From an uncultured Cyclobacteriaceae bacterium (GTDB taxonomy: Bacteria > Bacteroidota > Bacteroidia > Cytophagales > Cyclobacteriaceae), in assembly GCA_947492745.1 (NCBI GenBank), contig CANLOE010000016.1, forward strand, positions 16,513-80,512: a stretch of DNA of 64,000 nt. Direction: 5' to 3'. The position numbers were made by a program, and so were the translations under genes. The stretch's first letter is position 1. Every line of letters begins with the position of its first letter. The notes under the pieces are model-generated. The model was not told where the DNA came from. It saw only the letters and a program-made list of their open reading frames with translations, and did not search any database. Of the stretch, positions 27,386 through 37,051 are shown piece by piece.

Positions 27386-29296
27386 ATGTCAACACCCGCT
27401 CTAAAGGAGATTTTGAAACAAGTATGGGGTTATGATCACTTCCGGCCCATGCAGGAAGAAATCGCCACCTCCGTCCTGAGCGGGCAGGATACGCTTGCCC
27501 TGTTGCCCACAGGCGGAGGTAAATCTTTGTGCTTTCAATTACCGGCATTGGCGATGGATGGCCTTTGTATTGTGGTCACACCGCTCATCGCTTTGATGAA
27601 AGACCAAGTGATGCAGTTACAGCGTAGGGGAATCAAGGCAGCGGCACTTTACTCCGGCATGAATACCAAGGAAATCGACATTCTATTGGACAACTGCATT
27701 TATGGAGATATACGGTTTCTCTATGTATCCCCGGAAAGGTTAAAGACCGAGCTCTTTCAAGGGAGGGTTCTGAAAATGAATGTGAGTCTCCTCGCCGTTG
27801 ACGAAGCGCATTGTATATCTACTTGGGGTTATGATTTCAGACCGGCCTACCTTGAGATTATCGACATCAGGGAAAAACTACCTAATGTGCCCGTTATAGC
27901 ACTGACGGCAAGCGCCACTCCACAAGTGCAGCAGGATATACAAGAACGATTGGGGTTCAAGACCCCAAATTGCTTTAGAAGTAGTTTTGCGCGTCCCAAT
28001 CTAAGCTATGCCTTAAGAGTAGTGGAAGATAAGCAACATAAACTACTGGAAGTACTTCGCCATGTGGATGGGTCTGCGGTTGTTTATGTGAAAACGAGAA
28101 GAGAGGCCAAAGAGCAGGCCATATTTCTATACCGCCAAGGTATTCGTGCCGACTTTTATCATGCCGGACTGAGCAATGAGGAAAGAAGCAATAAACAGGA
28201 CCGCTGGATCAATAATTATATACGGGTGATGGTGGCTACAAATGCCTTTGGGATGGGTATCGATAAACCTGATGTACGCATAGTGGTGCATGTCGGTATC
28301 TCTGATAACTTGGAAGCCTATTATCAGGAAGCGGGACGGGCAGGAAGGGATGGGAAAAGAGCTTATGCACTCGCTATTATCAGAAAGGATGATCTTACCG
28401 CATTGGAAAAACTGCATCAGATGGCACACCCTTCGGTCAGTTACCTAAAGAGGGTCTATCAGAGTGTTGCCAACTATTATAAAATGGCCGTTGGCAGTGG
28501 CTTGGGGACACAACATGACTTTGACCTGCACCAGTTTACGAACACTTACAACCTTCACTATAAAGAAACCTATTTTGCCCTCAAGAAGCTGGAGGAGGAG
28601 GGCCTGATCCAGTTGAACGAGAGTTATTACAACCCTTCTAAAATCCATATCAACATCTCTTCCAAAACACTGTATGAATTTCAAGTGGCCAATGCCGGCC
28701 TGGACCGCTTTATCAAAGGCCTGCTTCGGATTTACGGCGGAGAGGTGTTCACTGCTTTTGTCAAGATTTCCGAAGCCTATCTGGCCAAATACATGAATAT
28801 CAGTGAGAGCATGATCATACAGTATCTAAACCTATTGGCTCACCAAAAAATACTGTTATACTTCCCCGCAAAGGACAAACCGCAGCTTATCTTCACCGCT
28901 GCCCGCCAAGAAGCACGCTTACTCACATTGGATGCCCAACGTTTGAAAGAGCGAAAAAAAGCCGATAGGGAAAAAATAAAAGCCGTAGTTGACTATGCGG
29001 AACAAAATGAAATGTGCCGTTCTCTCTATATACAGACCTATTTTGGAGAAAAAAACAGCAAGGACTGTGGCATCTGTGATGTCTGTCTGTCCCGAAAAAA
29101 GAAAGATGGACACAAGCCTATCGAACAGTACAAACAGCAAATCCAAAATGTGCTTCAACAGGAAGCCATGACCATAGAAGTCCTCCAAAAGAGAATCGTC
29201 CCCGAAAACAAAACGGATTTTCTGGAATGTATACGACTTATGTTGGAAAGTGAACTACTTCAATATGATGAAGGGTGGCGGTTGGTGTTGCAGTAA
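27386..29296 (+). CDS. recQ: ATP-dependent DNA helicase RecQ
   Basis: 636 residues. 3'-5' DNA helicase for recombination and repair. Walker A PTGGGKS (41-47), DEAHC Walker B box (139-143), SATPQVQ motif III, and the C-terminal helicase lobe with GMGIDKPDVR and YYQEAGRAGRDG. The zinc-binding cysteines are C544, C561, C564 and C567 (CGICDVC). A winged-helix region lies at about 360-470. The HRDC domain of long RecQ forms is absent, as in many Bacteroidota paralogues. The start ATG at 27386 gives a normal N-terminus (LKEILKQVWGYDHFRPMQEE). Confidence 0.95.
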   Translation: MSTPALKEILKQVWGYDHFRPMQEEIATSVLSGQDTLALLPTGGGKSLCFQLPALAMDGLCIVVTPLIALMKDQVMQLQRRGIKAAALYSGMNTKEIDILLDNCIYGDIRFLYVSPERLKTELFQGRVLKMNVSLLAVDEAHCISTWGYDFRPAYLEIIDIREKLPNVPVIALTASATPQVQQDIQERLGFKTPNCFRSSFARPNLSYALRVVEDKQHKLLEVLRHVDGSAVVYVKTRREAKEQAIFLYRQGIRADFYHAGLSNEERSNKQDRWINNYIRVMVATNAFGMGIDKPDVRIVVHVGISDNLEAYYQEAGRAGRDGKRAYALAIIRKDDLTALEKLHQMAHPSVSYLKRVYQSVANYYKMAVGSGLGTQHDFDLHQFTNTYNLHYKETYFALKKLEEEGLIQLNESYYNPSKIHINISSKTLYEFQVANAGLDRFIKGLLRIYGGEVFTAFVKISEAYLAKYMNISESMIIQYLNLLAHQKILLYFPAKDKPQLIFTAARQEARLLTLDAQRLKERKKADREKIKAVVDYAEQNEMCRSLYIQTYFGEKNSKDCGICDVCLSRKKKDGHKPIEQYKQQIQNVLQQEAMTIEVLQKRIVPENKTDFLECIRLMLESELLQYDEGWRLVLQ

Positions 29297-29347
29297 GTGC
29301 GGGGTTAGCACACTGTTAGCACTATTGGTTTCCATTTTGAGTATCGA

Positions 29348-29623
29348 TCAATACCGCCTTTTGTTGGTTTTGGCCAATTTGGAATCCCCTTTGGGTACTA
29401 TCAAAGGAGTATCGAACTCTGCACGTTCCACTACTTTCATTTTGACTTTCTTGTTTCTCCTTCTCCTTGCGGTATAACGGTCCGCATCCTTTCTTTTCAA
29501 ACTTAATATCTTGCATTGCTTTTTCGTGGAATACATGGGGCTTGGCCCGTATTTTTTTCCCTGCGCTGTTACTCCAACGGGGTCTACCAGAAAAAAAACA
29601 GCTAACAATAAAACAAATTTCAT
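29348..29623 (-). CDS. Small secreted basic protein
   Basis: About 91 residues from ATG 29623 (KFVLLLAVFFLVDPVGVTAQ is a clear signal peptide; upstream in-frame starts would place extra residues before it). The mature part is strongly basic (YTARRRRNKKVKMKVVE) with one Cys and a C-terminal KTNKRRY. No family recognised. It is convergent with recQ, with 51 bases between stops. The signal peptide makes it a likely real gene although short. Confidence 0.6.
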   Translation of the reverse strand: MKFVLLLAVFFLVDPVGVTAQGKKYGPSPMYSTKKQCKILSLKRKDADRYTARRRRNKKVKMKVVERAEFDTPLIVPKGDSKLAKTNKRRY

Positions 29624-29922
29624 ATAACTCATATAGGGGTATTTTGAGTGATTCACATAAAATCATCCAAAATCATGCCAATCAACAGCAGTTAACAAAC
29701 ACCTATAAAGTATTGATTTTTAATTCATTGCCCAACAGCACTATACACATTTAAAGCGTCGGATTTAACCGACGAGCCACCAAAAACAAACACTCACTTT
29801 TGTGTATTTTTTCCCAAATCGAAAAAATAGTCCTGTATAAAGAGAACACAAACTGTGCATCCCATCCTCAGAATGAAGCCGAAAAAAACTCAACAATCGT
29901 TCATTACAGTTACTGTCCAATA

Positions 29923-31311
29923 TCAGTGATGTCCCGTATTCTTATCAGCGGTGTCATTCTTTCGCTCTAGGCTCAATCGAACTTGAGTCGCACGGATTCC
30001 CTCAATCTTCATTACCTCAAGAATAGCCTGTCCTTTGAACAAATAGGACTGTCCTGTGTTCAGCTCGGGTCCCAAACGTTCTACCAGCAGCCCGGATAAG
30101 GTATCGGCATTTTCGGCATTCAGATTGATATCCAGGGAATCATTGATATGGTATAGGCTGGCCCCTCCATCCACGACATAGACGCCTTCGCTCTCCTGAA
30201 CAATATCGGGAATCTCCATATCAAACTCATCCTGAACATTACCGACCAACTGCTCCAGTACATTTTCCAGTGTTACTATGCCGGTAACGGTTCCATGCTC
30301 GTTCATCACAAAAGCCAAATGTTGCTTGCTCTGCTTAAAATGATTGAGGAGGTGGCTGATGGGTATATTTTCGGGTACATATTGAGGTTTCCGTGCGATA
30401 CTTTTCAAGTCGATACCCTTATCTTTTTCTACAGCCAGTAAATCCTTGATGTGCACAACACCCAACAACTCATCCATAGAGCCCTTGCACAAGGGCAACC
30501 GTGTATAATGTGCTTTTTTTGCATATTCCAGCATGGCCTCTAGGCCATGCTCAATGTTCAGAAAAGCAATCTCCCTTCTGGGAACCATGATTTCATGGGT
30601 CACCTGATCATCAAACCTGAACACGGCATTCAACAGCTGATGCTCGTTTTGGGATAGTTCACCATGGGCATGGGCGAGCCCTAGTGAACTGCGGATTTCT
30701 TCCTCGCTCAAAGGGGTATCATGGCTATCGCCCCCTTCTATACCGATGATTTTCAACAGGTAGTTAGTGACCGCATTCAAACCTGCCATGGGAAGCCATA
30801 AAATCTTATAAAAAAATTTCAGTGGCAGTGCTGTCCAGCCAAAAGTAGCGGAAGGTTTACGGATAGCATATATCTTGGGCACCTGTTCGCCAACGATGAT
30901 GTGGAGAAAAGTCATCAGACTAAAGGCAATGACTACAGCGATAAAATGTGTTAAATGAGCTGTCTCCAAACCTATGGACTCCAATACCGGAGCCAAAAGA
31001 GCGGCTATACCAGAGGCATGTATCAATGGGGACACCAAAGATTCTATAGTGGGTTCTCCTATAGCTCCCAAGGCAAGCGATGCCATGGTGATGCCCAACT
31101 GACAAGCCGAAAGCACCATATTCTGTCGCTCAAAAAGCCACTCGGCCACCTTGGCAAAAGGCCGGCCACTATTGATCATGTTCTTTATCTTGCTTTTGGT
31201 CAACTTCACCAGAGCAAACTCCGCTGCAACAAAAAAACCATTAAGTATAATCAAAAATAGTGTCAGGGCCAGATAGAGACCGTCCATAAGATAACTATGG
31301 GATGCTTCCAT
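29923..31311 (-). CDS. CNNM/CorC family transporter-like protein (DUF21 + CBS pair + CorC_HlyC)
   Basis: 462 residues. The N-terminal DUF21 domain (about 10-195) has four hydrophobic segments, beginning LALTLFLIILNGFFVAAEFALVK. CBS pair (about 215-340) starts HEIMVPRREIAFL and includes LGVVHIKDLL and HLAFVMNEHGTVTGIVTLEN. The CorC_HlyC domain (about 365-445) has VYVVDGGASLYHINDSLDI. Members are annotated as hemolysins but are mainly implicated in magnesium or cobalt handling. The start at 31311 gives a normal membrane N-terminus. The neighbouring LacI-type remnant upstream may be a lost regulator, which is only inference. Confidence 0.92.
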   Translation of the reverse strand: MEASHSYLMDGLYLALTLFLIILNGFFVAAEFALVKLTKSKIKNMINSGRPFAKVAEWLFERQNMVLSACQLGITMASLALGAIGEPTIESLVSPLIHASGIAALLAPVLESIGLETAHLTHFIAVVIAFSLMTFLHIIVGEQVPKIYAIRKPSATFGWTALPLKFFYKILWLPMAGLNAVTNYLLKIIGIEGGDSHDTPLSEEEIRSSLGLAHAHGELSQNEHQLLNAVFRFDDQVTHEIMVPRREIAFLNIEHGLEAMLEYAKKAHYTRLPLCKGSMDELLGVVHIKDLLAVEKDKGIDLKSIARKPQYVPENIPISHLLNHFKQSKQHLAFVMNEHGTVTGIVTLENVLEQLVGNVQDEFDMEIPDIVQESEGVYVVDGGASLYHINDSLDINLNAENADTLSGLLVERLGPELNTGQSYLFKGQAILEVMKIEGIRATQVRLSLERKNDTADKNTGHH

Positions 31312-31397
31312 AAAACAAGAATAAGGAGTAAAATAAGAATATAATAAAATGTTAAATTATGTATATTGCAAAACAATCGGAACCCTTTGACCAAAAA

Positions 31398-31620
31398 TCA
31401 AAAACTATCGTAGAATAATTGATTTTCCCTGGTCAATATATCCAAGGGCATGTGTACTTCCCCAGATACTTCCTTCTTGAGCAAAACATGCCGATGCAAT
31501 AAAAGAATACGGTCACTAGTTTCTGTAGAGACCCCTCCCCTATTGTGCAGAACACGGTCTACGGTCCCGACAGAGACCTGCGCGCGCTGCGATTTCTTTT
31601 ATGGTCTGGCGTTTTGTCAT
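31398..31620 (-). pseudogene. Remnant of a LacI-family regulator (HTH only)
   Basis: Starts TKRQTIKEIAARAG, then after a one-base frameshift near 31577 continues SVGTVDRVLHNRGGVSTET. This is the LacI-type helix-turn-helix and hinge. After about 70 residues it ends at TGA 31400-31398; the sugar-binding domain (about 270 residues) is missing. Confidence 0.75.
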
Positions 31621-31952
31621 TGAACACAAGATAACCATACAAATATAGTTTTCAAATGCCCTACACCATCCTGAGGACATTTCCCTATACCACAGTGATA
31701 ACCTCAACGATGGCGGAACTACTGCTAATCAAAAAACACCGCCTCAAGAACAGGAACCCTTCAACCCTTATCAAAGCCCATCATCCGGTGCCGATAAAAA
31801 TAGCTTAGCGGACGTTTATCATAACCCCATGACATTCATTTTATACTTGTGTTTTTATCCGGAACTAAGTTTGCGAAGATAAAAATCAGTTGGATGAAAT
31901 GTTATTATTGAAAACATTGAATATGTTTACCCAAAAATCAATATTCCGCTAA

Positions 31953-32122
31953 TCCCAAATCATGCATTAGGCATTCTATCACTACCATGAATAGCTACAA
32001 ATCATTAGAATCTACGTATTTTTTTTGAACTGACCGTAGCAGTGCTATGCTGAACTCAAGAAAATCCACTGATTTATGGTTCTTTAAAACTTCATACCAA
32101 AGCTCCAATGCATGAGTTCGGG
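31953..32122. repeat. Family A element, diverged copy
   Basis: Starts TCCCAAATCATGCATTAG and ends CAATGCATGAGTTCGGG; core GACCGTAGCAGTGCTATG. Flanks CTAA and TTAA nearly match. It lies just upstream of the M42 peptidase start. Confidence 0.65.
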
Positions 32123-32164
32123 TTAAGGACCAAATGTAAAACAGAACCCATACACAATAAGCCT

Positions 32165-33214
32165 ATGTCCATTAATGTAGAATTGCTCAAACAAGTATGT
32201 ACAGCTCCCGGTGCACCGGGATACGAAAGCCGTATCAGAGAACTCGTCCACACAACAGTAGGCCCTTTGGTCGACGAAGTCAGCGTGGATAATATGGGCA
32301 ATATAATTGCGCTCAAAAAAGGAGAAAGTTCGTCAAAAAAAGCCATGGTGGCGGCGCATATGGATGAAATCGGCTTTATGGTCACCCATATAGATGAGAA
32401 TGGCTTCGTCCGATTCACTACTCTGGGAGGTTTCGACCCAAAAACCCTGACCGCACAAAGGGTCATCATCCATGGGGAAAGGGATGTGACCGGTGTCATG
32501 GGTACCAAGCCTATTCACGTCATGAGCAGTGAAGAAAAAACCAAAATGCCCAAAGTACAGGATTATTACATCGATCTGGGCATGTCCAAAGAAGAAGTAG
32601 AAAAACACATCACTATCGGCAATCCTATCACACGCGAACAGGAAATGATTGAAATGGGCGATTGTGTCAATGGTAAATCCATCGATAACCGGGTCTCTGT
32701 ATTCGTTTTATTGGAGGCATTGAAAAAATTAGAGCGTATTCCTTTTGACGTATATGCTGTATTCACTGTACAGGAGGAGGTAGGCATACGTGGTGCCAAT
32801 GTAGCCGCACACAGTATCAACCCCGATTTTGGTTTTGGTCTGGATACTACAATAGCATTCGACCTACCTGGAGCCGCAGAGCATGAAAAGGTGACCTCAC
32901 TGGGCAAAGGAACTGCCATAAAAATCATGGATGCCATGACCATTTGTGATTACCGCATGGTCGATTTCATGAAAAAGACGGCCGATAAAAACAATATACC
33001 ATGGCAAGTTGAGGTACTTACGGCCGGTGGCACGGATACAGCGGGCTTACAGCGAATGGGAAAGAACGGAGCAATTGCAGGAGCAGTATCCATTCCTACC
33101 CGATACCTCCACCAAGTCATCGAAATGGCGCATAAGAAAGATATCGATAACAGTATCGAACTCCTCAAAAGCTGTCTAGAAGAACTGGACACTTATGATT
33201 GGAGTCACCGCTAA
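32165..33214 (+). CDS. M42 family glutamyl aminopeptidase-type metallopeptidase
   Basis: 349 residues from ATG 32165; an earlier in-frame ATG at 32108 lies inside a repeat element and adds residues unlike the family. Dinuclear-metal aminopeptidase of the tetrahedral type. Metal ligands and catalytic residues are seen in VAAHMDEIGFMV (His), SIDNRVSVFVLLEAL (Asp), VQEEVGIRGANVA (Glu pair) and DTTIAFD (Asp). AGGTDTAGLQ and SIPTRYLHQVIEM (His) complete the site. All expected ligands are present. The N-terminal LLKQVCTAPGAPGYESRIRE is typical. Convergent with the T9SS cargo gene; a shared terminator lies between them. Confidence 0.93.
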   Translation: MSINVELLKQVCTAPGAPGYESRIRELVHTTVGPLVDEVSVDNMGNIIALKKGESSSKKAMVAAHMDEIGFMVTHIDENGFVRFTTLGGFDPKTLTAQRVIIHGERDVTGVMGTKPIHVMSSEEKTKMPKVQDYYIDLGMSKEEVEKHITIGNPITREQEMIEMGDCVNGKSIDNRVSVFVLLEALKKLERIPFDVYAVFTVQEEVGIRGANVAAHSINPDFGFGLDTTIAFDLPGAAEHEKVTSLGKGTAIKIMDAMTICDYRMVDFMKKTADKNNIPWQVEVLTAGGTDTAGLQRMGKNGAIAGAVSIPTRYLHQVIEMAHKKDIDNSIELLKSCLEELDTYDWSHR

Positions 33215-33278
33215 ACCATATACTTTCATCTAGTGTACACCTAGAAGCGAATGACGGATTGGACCTCATGACACAAAA

Positions 33279-33310
33279 AATGCCTCCCGAATATAGATTC
33301 GGGAGGCATT
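33279..33310. terminator. Bidirectional terminator between convergent genes
   Basis: AATGCCTCCCGAAT and ATTCGGGAGGCATT form a perfect 14-bp stem with loop ATAG. An A6 tract on the left gives a U tract for minus-strand transcripts. Confidence 0.9.
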
Positions 33311-33359
33311 GAAACAAATCAGCTATGACTTTCAAATAGCAAGAGCCATCAAATCCATA

Positions 33360-35384
33360 TTACTGCTTGGCAAACTTTATTCGCTGCACTGGTGTCAGCC
33401 CATTATCGATCAGAATGATATGCAAGCCACTCTTTAAAGATTCTGTATCCAATTCCATAGTAAAGTCCGTAGCTTTATAGTCCTTCTGTAGCACTTGCTG
33501 CCCGGAAGCATCGATAATCTGGATGGAAACGGTCTCGTCGATACTCCTTAATGAAAGTTCCAATCGGTTTTGTACCGGATTAGGGTACAGTCCAATCTGC
33601 TCTTCCTCAAAATCAGGTATAATGGAAAGTTGCGGCAAATCATTGTTGTTTCCTGTTCTGTAGGAGACTGCAAAAGGAAATTTGTACTTCGCTACACCTC
33701 CGATGCCGATCATGGCTTCATTGGAAACCAATACCTTTCTACTGTTTTTATCCACACCATAAATCCAATAACTATAAGTTTCTCCTCTTCTTACCCAGAA
33801 GTCAGTAAACATAGAAGCATTACCGGATAATCTCGTCAAGACAAAGGTCCGGCCTCGGCTATCACGACGTACCACAAAGTATTTATCTGCATCAAAATTA
33901 GTGGGCGACCAATTCAGCTTCACAAAACGGTTCTTCTTTAGTGAAACCTCCAGATCAATAGCTGGCACACAATTCCCTTCACTACGCACTGTAGCGATAA
34001 AGTTCGTCGATAGACTGGAGCAGTCATCCGAAAAAGCGCTCAGTTCGCTGATCACATCACCGGGGGATACCGTCAGGTTGCCCGTGAAGGAAAGTCCGTA
34101 GATGCGGCAGGTACCCCCACCGGCACCTTCCACGTTCACACTGTTCCCCGGAGGGATACCCAGTACAACACCCTCACTGTCCGTCACGATATAGCGGTAC
34201 TGCGAGTTCGAGCTGCTGTTCGTCATCGCCATCACCACATCGTCGACACCGTCGCCAGGACAGGTATAGACCACCGTCTCCCCTGTCAATGTGGAGACCT
34301 CTCCGCCCAAAGGAGTATCGCGTACCGTGGCGATAAAGTTCGTCGATAGACTGGAGCAGTCATCCGAAAAAGCGCTCAGTTCGCTGATCACATCACCGGG
34401 GGATACCGTCAGGTTGCCCGTGAAGGAAAGTCCGTAGATGCGGCAGGTACCCCCACCGGCACCTTCCACGTTCACACTGTTCCCCGGAGGGATACCCAGT
34501 ACAACACCCTCACTGTCCGTCACGATATAGCGGTACTGCGAGTTCGAGCTGCTGTTCGTCATCGCCATCACCACATCGTCGACACCGTCGCCAGGACAGG
34601 TATAGACCACCGTCTCCCCTGTCAATGTGGAGACCTCTCCGCCCAAAGGAGTATCGCGTACCGTGGCGATAAAGTTCGTCGATAGACTGGAGCAGTCATC
34701 TGAAAAAGCGCTCAGTTCGCTGATCACATCACCGGGGGATACCGTCAGGTTGCCCGTGAAGGAAAGTCCGTAGATGCGGCAGGTACCCCCACCGGCACCT
34801 TCCACGTTCACACTGTTCCCCGGAGGGACACCCAGTACAACACCCTCACTGTCCGTCACGATATAGCGGTACTGCGAGTTCGAGCTGCTGTTCGTCATCG
34901 CCATCACCACATCGTCGACACCGTCGCCAGGACAGGTATAGACCACCGTCTCCCCTGTCAATGTGGAGACCTCTCCGCCCAAAGGAGTATCGCGTACCGT
35001 GGCGATAAAGTTCGTTGAAAGGGAAGATTCTCCTGTAGAAAACGATGTTATATCGGATAGGAGTGTTCCCGAAGCTATCGTCAGATCACCCGTAAAGGAA
35101 ACCCCATAAATACGACATACACCAGTACCGGCACCTTCAAGATTTACTTCGTTACCTGAAGGAAGAGCCAGTATCAAGCCTTTATCGTTCGTCACAATGT
35201 AGGCATAGGAATCAGTGGCCGTACTGGAAGTTACCGCCATGACTTTATCGTCATTGCCATCTCCAGGGCAGGTGTACACGGTAGTCTCCCCGCTTGGGGT
35301 CGAAACCTCGCCTCCGTCAACGGCATACAGCTGCCCTACAAACAGCAGACAACATAGTAGTGATAGTAATTTGTCTTTTTTCAT
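33360..35384 (-). CDS. Secreted T9SS cargo protein with four 112-residue repeats
   Basis: 674 residues. Signal peptide (KLLSLLCCLLFVGQLYA). Four tandem repeats of about 112 residues follow, each beginning GGEVST.TGETVVYTCPGDG and containing YRYIVTDSEGVVLG and CRIYGLSFTGNLTVSPGDVI. Repeat 1 is diverged; repeats 2-4 are nearly identical even in DNA. Then an FN3-like segment (LEVSLKKNRFVKLNWSP, YFVVRRDSRG) and a C-terminal sorting domain (about 590-674: IGLYPNPVQNRLELSL, SGLHIILID, QRIKF), which directs export by the type IX system. Probably surface-exposed or released. The repeat family is unnamed to me; a TCPGDG...GTCRIYG pair of cysteines per repeat suggests a disulfide. Confidence 0.85.
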   Translation of the reverse strand: MKKDKLLSLLCCLLFVGQLYAVDGGEVSTPSGETTVYTCPGDGNDDKVMAVTSSTATDSYAYIVTNDKGLILALPSGNEVNLEGAGTGVCRIYGVSFTGDLTIASGTLLSDITSFSTGESSLSTNFIATVRDTPLGGEVSTLTGETVVYTCPGDGVDDVVMAMTNSSSNSQYRYIVTDSEGVVLGVPPGNSVNVEGAGGGTCRIYGLSFTGNLTVSPGDVISELSAFSDDCSSLSTNFIATVRDTPLGGEVSTLTGETVVYTCPGDGVDDVVMAMTNSSSNSQYRYIVTDSEGVVLGIPPGNSVNVEGAGGGTCRIYGLSFTGNLTVSPGDVISELSAFSDDCSSLSTNFIATVRDTPLGGEVSTLTGETVVYTCPGDGVDDVVMAMTNSSSNSQYRYIVTDSEGVVLGIPPGNSVNVEGAGGGTCRIYGLSFTGNLTVSPGDVISELSAFSDDCSSLSTNFIATVRSEGNCVPAIDLEVSLKKNRFVKLNWSPTNFDADKYFVVRRDSRGRTFVLTRLSGNASMFTDFWVRRGETYSYWIYGVDKNSRKVLVSNEAMIGIGGVAKYKFPFAVSYRTGNNNDLPQLSIIPDFEEEQIGLYPNPVQNRLELSLRSIDETVSIQIIDASGQQVLQKDYKATDFTMELDTESLKSGLHIILIDNGLTPVQRIKFAKQ
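33985..34992. repeat. Three near-identical 336-bp tandem repeats inside a coding sequence
   Basis: Units at about 33985-34320, 34321-34656 and 34657-34992, with a 336-bp (112-codon) period counted from the CGTACCGTGG motif at 34321, 34657 and 34993. Only a few bases differ between units (for example GGATACC versus GGACACC, and TCATCCG versus TCATCTG). A fourth unit towards 35328 is diverged. Confidence 0.95.
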
Positions 35385-35699
35385 AATTGTTGGTTTTTTT
35401 CAGGTATTACAATGTAGCTAAAGTTGAAACGAGGCTATTGCAAACACTCTTGTGAAGCATACAATTCGCTTACATTCAAAGCAATATCATTACATGTTGT
35501 CACAAAAGTATCACGGAAACATCATGGAAATTTTGGCGGCTTAGAGAGTAGATGAAATGTTAGGGAGGCGACAGTTTTTCAAGGCTCTGGACTGAACTAA
35601 ATATAGAAATGCGTTATTCTGAAGAAATCAGTGCTATTATCATGAAAAGGACGGTGCTGGTCGCACTCTCATCAGACTTTAATATGGCATTGAAATTTT

Positions 35700-36036
35700 G
35701 TTCTTAGTGCCTAAGGCAGGGGCAAACTTACTTTCAAGGTCGCTTACCTTCCTGTTCATTTTGTCCTGTCCTGCGTTGAATCCGAATCATGCATTGAAAA
35801 ATCTACTGCGGATCTAAATAGCTGCAAACCGGTCGTTGCACTACATTTTTTGAATTCACCATAGCGGTGCTATGCCAAATCCAATAAAACTCCCTGATGT
35901 ATTGCTATTTAAACCCTCGTTACGAAGTTCCAACGCATGATCCAGGTTGAAAATTCTCGCGACAGTGCTACCATCAAGCGATTTTGACTAGAACAAAATG
36001 ACTTGCGAGATTTTATGCAATATTGAAAACGCAGTT
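35700..36036. repeat. Family B-like relic split by a family A element
   Basis: The left part reads CAAACTTACTTTCAAGGTCG...TTCCTGTTCATTTTG...CTGCGTTGA and the right part AAATTCTCGCGACAGTGCTACC...GAACAAAATGACTTGCGAG, matching the two halves of family B. A full A element with TTGA duplication sits between them. Confidence 0.65.
35780..35946. repeat. Family A element inserted in a B-like relic
   Basis: 167 bp flanked by TTGA (35776-35779 and 35947-35950); the usual termini and the core CACCATAGCGGTGCTATG. Confidence 0.85.
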
Positions 36037-36502
36037 TTTTATCAATCGGCCTTTGAGATGATAAGGGTCAAAGTCCCGCAGTAAAGAGCCTCCTGAATTT
36101 CAATACAATTACTCCGAATTGTGCATTGGAACTTCCCTATACTTCCTACCTACGGTATCATTGAGATCCCAGAGAATTTATTGCGAACGACCAAGAGACT
36201 GCTCTGAACTGTCTCTCTTTTGTTTTTATTTGGTCGGTATCGATGGCCTACGGTCACATGGAATTCGCAGGAATGACATTCGGCTTAAGCCAAGTGCTTT
36301 CTCGATGATGCCCATTGTTGTGTATACTTCTTTTAGCGCGTTATTTCATTGAAATTTCCACAAAAAGCACTACTACCTTTTCTATTACAGTAGAATGTCA
36401 CTTTCGTTACAAAGTTCTCAGCACATTATTCGACGCTCGGCTCCACCTCATTCCCTACGTGGAATAAGCGGCCACAAACCCTATAGGCAACAGCTGCCGA
36501 AA
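36037..36502. other. Gene-free spacer with repeat fragments
   Basis: Contains weak pieces of family A (CCGAATTGTGCATTGGAAC near 36114; TTACAAAGTTC near 36408) and an ACGCTCGG segment near 36432 also seen at 25863 and 43421. No gene. Confidence 0.4.
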
Positions 36503-36874
36503 CTACTTAGCCACAATCATACCCAAATAAGCCGCTGTAAAGCCCAAGAAGATACTCAGTCCTGTGTATAGAAAAAATATAGGCCACTGTTGATCCATCT
36601 GTAAACGTACATTTTCCAGCGCGAAGGTGGAAAATGTGGTGAAACTACCGCAAAAACCTACCGCAAAGAACAAACGCCACCCTTCGCTAAGGACACCTTC
36701 CTTTTCACTGTAACTGAACAGTAGCCCCAAAAAGAAACACCCCAGAATATTGACCGCAAAAGTACCTAGAGGAAAATCAGGAATAAACTTTTTTTGTAAA
36801 TAGATGTATATCAGGTAACGGGAGGTACTTCCCAAAAAACCACCCAAGCCTATCATCATCAGTGTTTTCAGCAT
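36503..36874 (-). CDS. crcB: Fluoride ion channel CrcB/Fluc
   Basis: 123 residues, four membrane helices. Dimeric channel that expels fluoride. Conserved features are GGFLGSTSRYLIY in helix 1, GTFAVNILGCFFLGLL with the key Asn in helix 2, GFCGSFTTFSTFALE with the Phe box and central sodium site in helix 3, and a C-terminal hydrophobic helix. The length fits the family. No fluoride riboswitch is evident immediately upstream, though the upstream region has a B-like relic near 36900-37040. Single gene, no second crcB next to it. Confidence 0.95.
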   Translation of the reverse strand: MLKTLMMIGLGGFLGSTSRYLIYIYLQKKFIPDFPLGTFAVNILGCFFLGLLFSYSEKEGVLSEGWRLFFAVGFCGSFTTFSTFALENVRLQMDQQWPIFFLYTGLSIFLGFTAAYLGMIVAK

Positions 36875-37051
36875 ATCATTGAAGTATGGATTGTCTTATA
36901 AAAATATAGCTCTCAAATTTCGCATGTATTAGTGTACATTTAGTCCCATTCTGTGTTAAAAATTCTTAGGATAGTGCCGCTATCTTTATCAATTGATGCT
37001 GCACCTCAGATCAGCGATAACAAGTTTCAAATATCACTACAAAGCCGTTTC

